Positions 38,383 through 46,931 of a stretch of DNA of 64,000 nucleotides are shown here, piece after piece; position 1 is the stretch's first letter; each line of letters opens with the position of its first letter. The notes under the pieces are model-generated. The model did not search any database and was not told where the DNA came from. It was given only the letters and a program-made list of their open reading frames with translations. A program made the translations under genes and the position numbers. The DNA is from DASVBE01 sp963770375 (GTDB taxonomy: Bacteria; Actinomycetota; Actinomycetes; Streptosporangiales; Streptosporangiaceae): positions 124,001 to 188,000 of the forward strand of contig CAVYPM010000016.1 in assembly GCA_963770375.1 (NCBI GenBank). Reading direction: 5' to 3'.

Positions 38383-39546
38383 GTGAGCCAGCTGGTCATC
38401 GCGGGCGGGCGGATCTTCGACCCGGGCCAGGGCCTGGATCTGACCGGGGACATCACCGTCACCGACGGGGTCATCACCGGGATCGGCGCGGCCGCGGCCG
38501 GGCCGGGCGCGGAGGTTGCGGACGCGGCCGGCCTGCTGGTCACGCCGGGCTGGGTGGACCTGCACACGCACCTGTACGAGGGCGTCTCGCACTACGGGAT
38601 CGACCCGGACACCTACTGCCTGCGCCGCGGGGTGACCACCGCGGTGGACGCGGGCTCGGCCGGGGCGCAGACGTTCCCCGGGTTCCGCCGGTACGTGATC
38701 GAGCGGTCCGCCACCCGGGTGCTGGCCTTCCTGAACATCGCGGTGGAGGGGATGATCTCCGCGCTGGTCGGCGAGCTGGAGGACATCCGCTGGGCGTCGC
38801 CCGAGCAGGCCATCGCCCGGGCCAGGGAGCACCCGGACCTGATCGTGGGGATCAAGGTCAGGCTCGGCTACCAGATGGTCGGCCAGGACCCGGCGCCCGC
38901 CCTGCGGCTGGCCCGCGAGGCTGCCGACGCGCTGGGCCTGCCGCTGATGGTGCACGTCATCGACATGCGCCCGCCGATCGCCTGGCTGCTGCCGCACCTG
39001 CACCGCGGGGACGTGATCACGCACTGCTACCACGGCAACGAGGGCGGCATCCTGGACCCGGACGGCCGGGTGCTCCCCGAGGTCCGCCGGGCCCGGGAGC
39101 GCGGGGTGCGGTTCGACATCGGGCACGGCATCGGCAGCTTCGCCTACCGGGTGGCCCGGCCGGCCATCGCCCAGGGCTTCCCGCCGGACACGGTGTCCAG
39201 CGACCTGCACGCGCATAACGTGCACGGGCCGGCCTACGACCAGGCCACCACGCTGTCCAAGCTGATGCACGCGGGAATGAGCCTGGCCGAGGTGATCACC
39301 GCGACCACGGCCACGCCGGCCGCGGCGGCCCGCCGCGAGGGACTGGCCGGCGCGCTGGCGGTGGGCCGCCCGGCCGACCTGACCGTGGCCGAACTGCGGA
39401 CCGGGGCCTGGTCACTGCCGGACGCGGCCGGGGCGGCCGAGGTCGCGGAGCAGCTGATCGTGCCCCGGCTGGCGGTGCGGGCCGGCCAGGTCAGCCCGGT
39501 CAGCTCGCCGGTGCCCGGCCTGCTCGCCACGGGCGCCGCCCGGTGA
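38383..39546 (+). CDS. Amidohydrolase/deacetylase (Atu3266/EF_0837-like)
   Basis: 387 residues from GTG at 38383, seven bases after the aminotransferase. TIM-barrel binuclear hydrolase features: GWVDLHTHLYEG (HxH), VGIKVRLGY with the probable carboxylated lysine, LMVHVIDM, ITHCYHGNEGG and the final VSSDLHAHNVHG. This pattern fits the dihydroorotase-like deacetylase group whose characterised members remove acyl groups from hydroxy or amino acids. The next gene overlaps by four bases (GTGA). A role in hydrolysing an N- or O-acyl intermediate of the same pathway is inferred. Confidence 0.82.
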   Translation: MSQLVIAGGRIFDPGQGLDLTGDITVTDGVITGIGAAAAGPGAEVADAAGLLVTPGWVDLHTHLYEGVSHYGIDPDTYCLRRGVTTAVDAGSAGAQTFPGFRRYVIERSATRVLAFLNIAVEGMISALVGELEDIRWASPEQAIARAREHPDLIVGIKVRLGYQMVGQDPAPALRLAREAADALGLPLMVHVIDMRPPIAWLLPHLHRGDVITHCYHGNEGGILDPDGRVLPEVRRARERGVRFDIGHGIGSFAYRVARPAIAQGFPPDTVSSDLHAHNVHGPAYDQATTLSKLMHAGMSLAEVITATTATPAAAARREGLAGALAVGRPADLTVAELRTGAWSLPDAAGAAEVAEQLIVPRLAVRAGQVSPVSSPVPGLLATGAAR

Positions 39547-40956
39547 GCGCAGGCACCCGGGCGCGGGCTGGCGGCGGCGGGCCGGTCCGCGTGGTCACCG
39601 GCGGGACCGTGGTCACGCCGGACGGCGAGATCGCAGGCCGACGTGCTGATCAGCGACGGGAGGATCACCGCGCTCGTCCCGCCGGGCGAGGCGGCCGGCC
39701 CCGGCGCGGGCCGGACGGTGGACGCGGCCGGCTGCTACGTGCTGCCCGGCGGCGTCGACCCGCACTGCCACCTGATGCCGGACATCCCCCGGGCCACCGC
39801 GGCGGCGGCCCGCGGCGGCACCACCACCGTGCTGTCCTTCACCAGCCCCGGCGACGGCGAAGGCGACCTGGCCGCGATGCTGCGCAGCCGGGCCGAGGTG
39901 GAGGCGGCCCGGCCCGTCACCGACACCGGGCTGCACGCGATGATCTACTCGCCGGACCGGACCCCGGTCACCGACCTGCCGGCGATCCGCGCGGCCGGCG
40001 CCGGCGCCATCAAGATCTTCATGGCCTACCCGGAGCTGGGCATCATGTGCTCGGTCCAGCGGCTGCACGAGCTGATGGCCGGCGCCCGGCAGGCAGGCCT
40101 GATGACCTCGGTGCACTGCGAGAACGGCCCGCTGATCGAGTCGCTGACCGAGGCGGCCGTCCGGGCCGGGCGGCGCGGGGCCGGGGTGTTCGCCGCCACC
40201 CGCCCGCCGGAGGTCGAGGAAGAATCCGCGTCCGCGGCACTGACCGCGGCTGCGCTGGCGGGCGCGCCCTGCTACCTGGTCCACCTGTCGACCGCGGGCG
40301 CGCTGGACCAGATCCGGCTGGCCAGGGCCCGGGCGGGGACCGGGCACCGGCCCCAGCCACCGGTGTTCGCCGAGGTGTGCCCGCATCACCTGCTGTTCAG
40401 CGAGTCGCGGTACGCCGGCCAGGACGCGGGCCGTTTCCTGGTCTGCCCGCCGCTGCGGCCCGCCGCGGACGTCGCCGCGCTGTGGGCCGGGCTGGCCGAC
40501 GGCACGATCGACGCGGTCGGCTCGGACCACTGCCAGCACCGCTCCCAGGTGCAGGACGACATCGTGCCGGCCGGCCAGACCTACCGCTACGGCCTGGCCG
40601 GGATCGGCGCCCGGCTGCCGCTGCTGCTGGCCGAGGGCCGGGCCCGCGGGCTGTCCATGACCCGGCTGGCGGAGCTGGCCGCGGCCGGCCCGGCCCGCGC
40701 GTTCGGCCACTACCCGCGCAAGGGCGCGGTGCGGCCGGGCTCGGACGCGGACCTGACCGTGTGGGACCCGGCCGGGCAGACCGTGCTCGGCGCGGACGGG
40801 TTCGGCGACGGCACCGGGGACAGCGTGTACGCGGGCCGCACGGTCCGCGGCCGGATCACCACCGTGCTGCTCCGCGGCCGGGTCATCGTGGACGGCGGCG
40901 AGCTGGCGGGCGGCCCGGCCGGCCGCTACCTTCCGGCCGGCGACCCGCCCCGCTGA
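39543..40956 (+). CDS. Dihydropyrimidinase/hydantoinase-family cyclic amidohydrolase, one frame break
   Basis: GTG at 39543 overlaps the preceding stop. After ~30 residues (VRVVTGGTVVTPDGEIA) one extra base near 39635-39637 shifts the frame, and the rest runs from DVLISDGRITALVPPG to TGA at 40956. Repaired length is about 470 residues. Binuclear metal site motifs are LPGGVDPHCHLMPD (HxH), GAIKIFMAYPELG (carboxylated lysine), SVHCENG, CYLVHLSTAGAL and the closing GSDHCQHR Asp. These are the marks of D-hydantoinase, dihydropyrimidinase or allantoinase types that open five- or six-membered cyclic ureides. This is the strongest indicator of the island's substrate class. Confidence 0.83.
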
Positions 40957-41034
40957 CCTGCCCGGCCCAGGCCGCCCGAGCCGCCTGGGCCCGCCCGGCG
41001 CTGGCCGTTCGTTGCCGCGCCCGGGATCGCCCGA

Positions 41035-41062
41035 TACGCTACCGGTGCGCCGGTTACGCTAC
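41035..41062. promoter_or_regulatory. Direct repeat TACGCTAC x2 flanking an inverted repeat
   Basis: TACGCTAC occurs at 41035-41042 and 41055-41062, exactly 20 bases apart (two helical turns). ACCGG-N4-CCGGT, a perfect inverted repeat, lies between and partly overlaps the copies. The element is upstream of the transporter genes in a 235-base gap. It could be an operator, or two -10-like hexamers (TACGCT) of a promoter region. The assignment is structural only. Confidence 0.4.
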
Positions 41063-41129
41063 TCACTGTGGCGGGCCGGCTGCGGTGTACCGTGCAGAAT
41101 CCGCCCAGTGGTAAGGAGAACCGACCCCG

Positions 41130-41201
41130 GTGACTCCCGGCTTCCCGGACGGCCGACGGCGGCCCTCCGGTCCCCGGCGGGACCGCGCGTCATGGCGGTA
41201 G
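41130..41201 (+). CDS. Possible 23-residue Arg-rich leader ORF before the transporter genes
   Basis: AAGGAGAA at 41113-41120 is the best ribosome site in the gap. It is followed nine bases later by GTG at 41130, which opens a frame of 23 codons with seven arginines, ending at TAG 41199-41201. That stop lies just past the ATG of the first permease gene (41192), in another frame. Such an arrangement could couple leader and permease translation. It may equally be chance, because the permease ATG itself has only a weak site. Confidence 0.28.
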   Translation: MTPGFPDGRRRPSGPRRDRASWR

Positions 41202-42229
41202 CCCCCGCGCCGGTGCCGGCCGGCCAGCACGCAGCCCCGCCCCGGGCCCAGCCGGCGCCCGGCCGGGCCGGGCACCCGTTCCGCGACCTGCTGATCCGGC
41301 GGGTGGCCATCGGCATTCTCACGCTCTTCGTGATCGCGGTCCTGGTCTTCCTGGCGACCGAGGTGCTGCCGGGCAACGCGGCCCGGGCCGCGCTCGGCCG
41401 CAACGCCACCCCGGCCGCGCTGCACGCGCTCGAGCACCAGCTGGGCCTGGACCGCAGCCTGGCGTCGCAGTTCTGGAGCTGGCTGTCGGGTATCTTGTCC
41501 GGCCACCTCGGCGCCTCGCTGGCCAACGGTCAGCCGGTGTGGGCGTTCATCTGGCCCCGGCTGATCAACTCGCTGGTGCTTGTCGCCGTGACCGGGCTCA
41601 TCGGCTCGGTGGTCGGGATCCTGCTCGGCGCGGCCGCCGCGCTGCGCAGGGACGGCCGGTTCGATCAGGTCAGCTCGGTGATCGCGCTGGCCGTGACGTC
41701 GCTGCCGGAGTTCGTGATCGCGATCACGCTGGTGATCCTGCTCGCCACCACGGTGGCCCACGTACTGCCGGCCATCGCGCTGATCCCGCCGGGCACCTAC
41801 GCCTGGCAGGAGCCCAAACAGCTGATCCTGCCGGTCGTCACGCTGGCGCTGGTGATCATCCCGTACATCATGCGGATGACGCGGGCCGCGATGATCGAGG
41901 CGCTGGAGTCGGACTACGTGGAGATGGCCCGGCTCAAGGGCGTGCCGGAGCGGCAGGTCGTGCTGCGGCACGCGCTGCCCAACGCGATCGCGCCGATCAT
42001 CCAGGTGATCGGGCTGAACTTCCTCTACCTGGCGGGCGGCATCGTCGTGGTGGAGTACGTGTTCAACTTCCCCGGCATCGGCACCGGGCTGGTCTCCGCG
42101 GTCACCGCCCGGGACATCCCGGTCATCCAGCTGATCGTGCTCATCCTGACGGGCTTCTACATCCTGATGAACATCCTCACCGACGTGATCGCGCTGGCGG
42201 CCACGCCACGGCGCCGGATCGCGAGGTAA
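41192..42229 (+). CDS. ABC transporter permease, DppB type
   Basis: 345 residues from ATG at 41192. Six membrane segments are visible, beginning with VAIGILTLFVIAVLVFLATEVLPG, the DppB/OppB start. The EAA loop is EALESDYVEMARLKGVPERQVVLRHALPNAIAPIIQVIG, which docks on the ATPase. The periplasmic loop after the first helix (AALGRNATPAALHALEHQLGLDRSLASQFWSWL) is also typical. The ~40 residues before the first helix are Pro/Ala-rich and extra. The next permease begins two bases after the stop. Confidence 0.92.
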   Translation: MAVAPAPVPAGQHAAPPRAQPAPGRAGHPFRDLLIRRVAIGILTLFVIAVLVFLATEVLPGNAARAALGRNATPAALHALEHQLGLDRSLASQFWSWLSGILSGHLGASLANGQPVWAFIWPRLINSLVLVAVTGLIGSVVGILLGAAAALRRDGRFDQVSSVIALAVTSLPEFVIAITLVILLATTVAHVLPAIALIPPGTYAWQEPKQLILPVVTLALVIIPYIMRMTRAAMIEALESDYVEMARLKGVPERQVVLRHALPNAIAPIIQVIGLNFLYLAGGIVVVEYVFNFPGIGTGLVSAVTARDIPVIQLIVLILTGFYILMNILTDVIALAATPRRRIAR

Positions 42230-42231
42230 CC

Positions 42232-43176
42232 GTGGCCGCCGTTGTTCCCGGCCACGCCGCCGCCCCCGCCGTCCCGGCAGTCCGCACCCGGCGGCGCGAA
42301 TGGCTGGCCGCGCTGGCCACCGCGGCCCGCACCCCGCGCGGCGCCATCGGGCTGGCCCTGGCCAGCCTGATCGTGGTGGTCGCGGTGATCGGCCCGTACC
42401 TGGCCCCGCACGGCATCGCCGAGATCGTCGGCCCTGACCTCGCCAAGCCCTCGGCGCACTTCCCGCTGGGCACCGACTACCTGGGCCGCGACGTGCTGTC
42501 CCGGGTGCTGGCAGGCGGCTGGGTGCTGCTGATCATGGCCGCCGCGGCGACCGCGATCGGGGTCAGCCTCGGCGCGACGGCCGGCATCTCCGCGGCCTAC
42601 CTCCGCGGCGTCGCCGACGGGGCGATCATGCGCACGGTGGACGTGATCCTGGCCTTCCCGCAGCTGGTGTTCGCCCTGCTGCTGCTGTCCATCCTGGGCC
42701 CCAAGCTCTGGCTGATCACGCTGGCCGTGGGCATCACGCACGCGCCGCAGGTCGGCCGGGTGATCAGGGCGGCCACGCTGGACGTGTCCGAGCAGGATTA
42801 CGTCAAGGCCGTGGAACTGCAGGGCATGCGCCCGTCCAGGGTGATGGCCAAGGAGATCCTGCCCAACCTGGTCACCCCGCTGATGGTGGAGATCGGGCTG
42901 CGGCTGACCTACTCGATCATCATCATCGCCGGGCTGGCCTTCCTCGGCTTCGGCCAGAATCCGCCCGCCGCCAGCTGGGGCGAGCTGATCAACGACAACC
43001 GGGCCTACCTCGCCGTGAACCCGTGGGCGGTGATCGCCCCGGCGGCGCTGATCGCCCTGCTGACCATCGGGGTGAACACGTACAGCGACGCGATCGCCCG
43101 GGTGGCCATCGGCGTGGACCGGCGCCCGGAGGAAGCGGCCCTGCTCGATGACCTCGGCCCGCGGGAGGCAGCATGA
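42232..43176 (+). CDS. ABC transporter permease, DppC type
   Basis: 314 residues from GTG at 42232 with GAGG just upstream, inside the end of the previous gene. DppC/OppC features: a long N-terminal tail, first helix GLALASLIVVVAVIGPYLAPHG, FPLGTDYLGRDVLSRVLAGG, and EAA loop TLDVSEQDYVKAVELQGMRPSRVMAKEILPN. The ending LAFLGFGQNPPAASWGELINDNR is diagnostic of the family. It forms the channel with the DppB-type protein; the stop overlaps the ATPase start (ATGA). Confidence 0.93.
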   Translation: MAAVVPGHAAAPAVPAVRTRRREWLAALATAARTPRGAIGLALASLIVVVAVIGPYLAPHGIAEIVGPDLAKPSAHFPLGTDYLGRDVLSRVLAGGWVLLIMAAAATAIGVSLGATAGISAAYLRGVADGAIMRTVDVILAFPQLVFALLLLSILGPKLWLITLAVGITHAPQVGRVIRAATLDVSEQDYVKAVELQGMRPSRVMAKEILPNLVTPLMVEIGLRLTYSIIIIAGLAFLGFGQNPPAASWGELINDNRAYLAVNPWAVIAPAALIALLTIGVNTYSDAIARVAIGVDRRPEEAALLDDLGPREAA

Positions 43177-45092
43177 CCAGCAACGGCCCGCCCGGTCACG
43201 CGGGCCCGCCCGGCCTGCCCGCGGCCGGTGACGTCCGCCTCGAGGTCTCCGGCCTCGGGGTCCGGGCCCGGCGCGGCGGCACCGAGGTGGTCAGCGACGT
43301 GTCCTTCCAGGTCCGGGCCGGCGAGGTGCTCGGCCTGGTCGGCGAGTCCGGCTCGGGCAAGACCACGGTGGCCCTGGCCCTGCTCGGGCACGCCCGCCGC
43401 GGCCTGCGGATCAGCGCCGGCCGGGTGTGCCTGGACGGCGTGGAACTGCTCCGGCTCAGCCCCGGCGACCTGCGCCGGGCCCGCGGCGCGCGGGTGGCGT
43501 ACGTGCCGCAGGACCCGTCCGCCGCGCTGAACCCGGCCCTGAGGATCGGCACCCAGCTGGCCGAGGCGTTCAAGGTGCACCCCGGCGTGGTCGGCGACCC
43601 GGCCGAGCGGATCACCCAGATCATGCAGGAGGCGTCTCTCGACCCCTCCCCGGCGATGCTCCGCCGCTACCCGCACCAGCTGTCCGGCGGCCAGCAGCAG
43701 CGGGTCACGCTGGCCATGGCGTTCGCCTGCCGGCCGTCGCTGATCGTGCTGGACGAGCCCACCACCGGCCTGGACGTGTCGACCCAGCGGCACGTGCTCA
43801 ATACCGTCCGCAGCATGTGCAGCTCGTACGGGGTGGCCGCGGTGTACGTCAGCCACGACCTGGCGGTGGTCGGCGGCCTGGTGTCCGACGTGGCGGTGAT
43901 GTACGCCGGCCGGGTCATCGAGATGGGCTCGACCCAGCGTCTGTTCGCCGAGCCCATGCACCCGTACACCCGCGGGCTGCTTGCGGCGGTCCCGTCGCCG
44001 GAGCGGGCCGAGCTGCTCACCGGAATCGAGGGGCAGCAGCCGCGGCCGGGCAGCCGCGGGTCCGGCTGCGCGTTCGCGCCGCGGTGCGGCTTCGCCACCG
44101 ACCAGTGCATCCAGCACGAGCCGGGGCCGGTGTTCATCGAGGGCCGGACCGTGCGCTGCCATCGGGCCCAGGAGATCAGCGGCACGGCCACGCCCCGCGC
44201 CGCGGTGCCGGCCCGGCTGGGCCCGCCGCCCGCGGGCGCCGCGCTGTCCGTCCGCGGGGTGTCGGCCAGCTACGGTCCGGTGCCGGTGCTGTCCGGCGTG
44301 GACCTGGACGTGCCCGCCCAGTCCTGCCTGGCCGTGGTGGGCGAGTCCGGTTCCGGGAAGACCACGCTGGCCCGCTGCATCGTCGGCCTGCACAAGGACT
44401 GGACCGGCGAGATCACCTTCGCGGGCCAGCCGCTGGCCCGGTCGGCCCGGCAGCGGCCGCAGGAGACGCTCAAGCGGGTGCAGTACATCTTCCAGAACCC
44501 GTACACGTCGCTGAACCCGCGCAAGACCATCGCCCAGATCGTGGCCCAGCCGCTGGAGCAGTTCGCCCGGCTGTCGCACCGGGAGCGCACCGCGCGGGTC
44601 GACGAGGTGCTGGCCGACGTGTCGCTCGGGTCCGGCTACGCGGGCCGTTACCCGGACCAGCTGTCCGGCGGCGAGCGGCAGCGGGTGGCGATCGCCCGGG
44701 CCCTGGTCGTCGAGCCGGAGCTGCTGGTCTGCGACGAGGTCACCTCGGCCCTGGACGTGTCGGTGCAGGCGGTGATCGTGGAGCTGCTGCGCCGCCTGCA
44801 GCACGAGCGCCAGCTCGCGATGATCTTCATCACGCACAACCTGGCCCTGGTCCGCAACATCGCCCAGTCCGCGATCGTGCTGAGCCAGGGCACGGTGGTG
44901 GAGGCCGGGCCGGTCGAGCAGATCCTCGAGAACCCCACCAACCCGTACACGGTGCGGCTGATCCAGGACGTGCCGCGGCTGGCCGCGGCCGGCGCGGGCC
45001 AGATCCGCAGCGCGGTGCGGCTCGACCCGCCCGGGGCCGCCGGCCCGGCGGCCCCGGCCACCCAGCCCGCCAGCCCCTGGTCCGCGCCCTGA
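43173..45092 (+). CDS. Fused dipeptide-type ABC ATPase (DppD-DppF in one chain)
   Basis: 639 residues with two complete ATPase domains. Domain 1 (~15-330): Walker A GESGSGKTTVAL, signature LSGGQQQRVTLAMAFA, Walker B SLIVLDEPTTGLD, and the oligopeptide-type C-terminal iron-sulfur-like Cys cluster CAFAPRCGFATDQC. Domain 2 (~350-600): Walker A GESGSGKTTLARC, signature LSGGERQRVAIARALV, Walker B LLVCDEVTSALDVS. Both nucleotide sites look active. Fusion of DppD and DppF is common in actinobacteria. It powers the permease pair 41192-43176, and the binding protein is probably 32985-34634. Confidence 0.94.
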   Translation: MTSNGPPGHAGPPGLPAAGDVRLEVSGLGVRARRGGTEVVSDVSFQVRAGEVLGLVGESGSGKTTVALALLGHARRGLRISAGRVCLDGVELLRLSPGDLRRARGARVAYVPQDPSAALNPALRIGTQLAEAFKVHPGVVGDPAERITQIMQEASLDPSPAMLRRYPHQLSGGQQQRVTLAMAFACRPSLIVLDEPTTGLDVSTQRHVLNTVRSMCSSYGVAAVYVSHDLAVVGGLVSDVAVMYAGRVIEMGSTQRLFAEPMHPYTRGLLAAVPSPERAELLTGIEGQQPRPGSRGSGCAFAPRCGFATDQCIQHEPGPVFIEGRTVRCHRAQEISGTATPRAAVPARLGPPPAGAALSVRGVSASYGPVPVLSGVDLDVPAQSCLAVVGESGSGKTTLARCIVGLHKDWTGEITFAGQPLARSARQRPQETLKRVQYIFQNPYTSLNPRKTIAQIVAQPLEQFARLSHRERTARVDEVLADVSLGSGYAGRYPDQLSGGERQRVAIARALVVEPELLVCDEVTSALDVSVQAVIVELLRRLQHERQLAMIFITHNLALVRNIAQSAIVLSQGTVVEAGPVEQILENPTNPYTVRLIQDVPRLAAAGAGQIRSAVRLDPPGAAGPAAPATQPASPWSAP

Positions 45093-45103
45093 CCGGATCC
45101 CCC

Positions 45104-45155
45104 GTGGTGGGATCAACAGTGGTGGGATCAACAGTGGTGGGATCAACAGTGGTGG
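45104..45155 (+). repeat. 15-base tandem repeat GTGGTGGGATCAACA, three and a half copies
   Basis: Copies lie at 45104-45118, 45119-45133 and 45134-45148 with a partial copy to 45155, all identical. They begin 12 bases after the ATPase stop. Because the unit is a multiple of three it also reads VVGST in an open frame, but the frame is out of phase with the ATPase. Possible roles are a transcript 3'-end element, a protein-binding array or simple slippage. Confidence 0.8.
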
Positions 45156-45278
45156 ACCCGGCGGGTCTGAGCCGTCCCGAGCGCGCGCTCTGGACAGCAT
45201 TACCAGCGCGGTCCGCCGGGATTAGCCGCAATCCTCCGGAGAGTTACAACCGGCCCGTCCGGGGGCAGGGGCAGCCAC

Positions 45279-45812
45279 ATGGCTGTAGTCAGAGCAATCG
45301 CACGGCCCATGCTGGCGTCGATCTTCGCCATCCAGGGCCTTGACACCCTGCGCAACCCGGCGCGAGTCGCGCCGGCCGCTGAGCCGGTGGTCGGGCCGCT
45401 GCGCGAGCGGGTGCCCGCGCTGCCGGAGTCGACCGAGCAGGTGGTCAGGATCAACGGTGCGGTCCAGCTGGCCGGTGGCACGCTGCTGGCCATGGGCTGG
45501 ATGCCGCGGCTGGCCGCGCTGGCCATCGCGGGCACGCTGGTCCCGACGACGCTGGCCGGGCACCGGTTCTGGGAGGCGGACGAGCCGCAGACACGCAAGC
45601 AGCAGAAGATCCAGTTCCTGAAGAACCTGTCCATCCTCGGCGGCCTGCTGATCGCCGCAGCCGACACCGCTGGCCGCCCGTCCCTGGCCTGGCGGAGCCA
45701 GCACGCGGTCAGGGATGTCCGCCGGCAGTCCGCGATAGCCGTCCGGGCCGCCCGGACCGGGGCCCGGGCAGGCTCCCGCGCCCGCCGGGCCCCCAGCCGC
45801 GTCTCCCGCTGA
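45279..45812 (+). CDS. DoxX family membrane protein
   Basis: 177 residues. Starts MAVVRAIARPMLASIFAIQGLDTLRNP, then VVRINGAVQLAGGTLLAMGWMPRLAALAIAGTLVPTTLAGHRFWE and LKNLSILGGLLIAAADTAGRPS, i.e. four hydrophobic helices in the DoxX pattern. The basic C-terminal tail (~45 residues, Arg/Ala-rich) is extra. DoxX proteins act in membrane redox complexes or oxidative-stress resistance. It stands alone, convergent with the DUF1707 gene. Confidence 0.85.
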   Translation: MAVVRAIARPMLASIFAIQGLDTLRNPARVAPAAEPVVGPLRERVPALPESTEQVVRINGAVQLAGGTLLAMGWMPRLAALAIAGTLVPTTLAGHRFWEADEPQTRKQQKIQFLKNLSILGGLLIAAADTAGRPSLAWRSQHAVRDVRRQSAIAVRAARTGARAGSRARRAPSRVSR

Positions 45813-45822
45813 GCCGTCCGGA

Positions 45823-46482
45823 CTACTGGTCGGCGAGGTGCCAGCGCATCCGGCGCAGCCACTCCCAGAAGGTGCGGCGCGGCGGCCGCGCCGTGATGTT
45901 GCCGCTGGAGACCTGGCCGGTGACACGGATGGCCAGGGTGGCCGGCACCTGCGTGCCCCACGGCGAGCGGACCTTGACCTCGCCGCTGCGGATCGACACG
46001 TCGGTGGCGTCCACCTCCACGCCGGGCCTGGTCACAATCAGCAGGCTCCCGCTGCGGACCTCGGCGTCGATCTCGATGTGCGAGTGCGGCACGGTGACCT
46101 GGGTGAAGTCCAGCACTACCTTGCCGCTGCCGACGCGGACCTCCAGCTGCCGGGGCACATCCCAGTGCCCCTCGCGCTTCAGGCTGGCGCTGGCTACTTC
46201 GATGCGTGCTACGGCCCGCTGCGGCCGGGCCACCGGGACGGCCGGCTCGACCCTGGCCACGCCGGGCAGGTCGGCGGTCAGCGCGGCCAGCTCCCCGTAG
46301 GTCCGCGCGGTCAGGGCTGCCTCCAGCCGCTGGTCGAGCTCGTCCGCGGTCAGCCGCCCGTCCCCGGCCGCCACCCGCAGCTGCTCCGCGACCTTGTCCC
46401 GGTCCTCGTACGACGCCCGCAGCTCCCGGTCCACGGCGGCCGGCTCGCGGCCCTCGCCCGCCGGGGCGATCTCGCTCGTCAT
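45823..46482 (-). CDS. DUF1707 domain protein with LiaF-like beta C-terminal domain
   Basis: 219 residues. DUF1707 is at ~22-75: LRASYEDRDKVAEQLRVAAGDGRLTADELDQRLEAALTARTYGELAALTADLP, nearly the whole family consensus. A ~25-residue linker follows, then a strand-rich domain (LEVRVGSGKVVLDFTQVTVPHSHIEIDAEVRSGSLLIVTRPG, ...VDVSIRSGEVKVRSPW) similar to the cell-wall-stress DUF2154/LiaF type. There is no membrane helix. It probably senses or buffers envelope stress; the precise role is unknown. Confidence 0.82.
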   Translation of the reverse strand: MTSEIAPAGEGREPAAVDRELRASYEDRDKVAEQLRVAAGDGRLTADELDQRLEAALTARTYGELAALTADLPGVARVEPAVPVARPQRAVARIEVASASLKREGHWDVPRQLEVRVGSGKVVLDFTQVTVPHSHIEIDAEVRSGSLLIVTRPGVEVDATDVSIRSGEVKVRSPWGTQVPATLAIRVTGQVSSGNITARPPRRTFWEWLRRMRWHLADQ

Positions 46483-46509
46483 AGGGATAACTGTGCCCTA
46501 TCTGAGGGG

Positions 46510-46535
46510 CCCGGGTAGGCCTGGGCCTACCCGGG
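46510..46535. promoter_or_regulatory. 26-base near-perfect palindrome between divergent genes
   Basis: CCCGGGTAGGCC (46510-46521) and its exact complement GGCCTACCCGGG (46524-46535) are separated by only TG. The element is 28 bases upstream of the DUF1707 start and 77 bases before the small gene at 46612. A two-base gap is too tight for an RNA hairpin loop without opening pairs, so a dimeric DNA-binding protein site is a fair reading. Confidence 0.5.
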
Positions 46536-46611
46536 ATCCGGGAGCCAGGCCCATGGCGGGCCATCGCCCGGGCCGGTCAGGATAGGCTGCCAGCTAAGGG
46601 AGGACGCAGCC

Positions 46612-46890
46612 ATGAGCAGTGAGCAGAACGATTTCTGGGCGAACGTCAGCGCGGTTGCGGTCAGCCCCGTGGCCATTGCCGCCGGGTTCGCCAAGGGCAC
46701 CTATGACGCCTCGACCAGCAACGGGGCCTTCGCCGACGGGTTCGGCGCCACCGCGACCCCGATCATCAGGGCCGCCAGGGAATTCGGCGCGGCACACGGG
46801 GACACGATCACCAAGGGCGTGGTGACCGGCGCCGCCGGGGTCCTCGGCGCCCGCCTCATGGGCGGCGGGCTCCGGCGGATCTTCGGCTAG
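46612..46890 (+). CDS. Small hypothetical protein with glycine-rich helical stretches
   Basis: 92 residues, ATG behind AAGGGAGGACGC, a good site. The sequence has small-residue-rich, weakly hydrophobic segments (VSAVAVSPVAIAAGFAKGTYDASTSNGAFADG, TITKGVVTGAAGVLGARLMGGGLRRIFG). Glycine-zipper-like spacing hints at membrane association. There is no clear signal peptide and I know no family. The gene is isolated between two minus-strand genes. Confidence 0.6.
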   Translation: MSSEQNDFWANVSAVAVSPVAIAAGFAKGTYDASTSNGAFADGFGATATPIIRAAREFGAAHGDTITKGVVTGAAGVLGARLMGGGLRRIFG

Positions 46891-46931
46891 GGCGCCGCCC
46901 GTCGCCGGCCGGGGCTACAGGGCCCGGCCAG

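Noticed and set aside
45104..45155. CRISPR-like repeats
   Set aside because: Copies are contiguous 15-base units with no spacers, and there are no cas genes.
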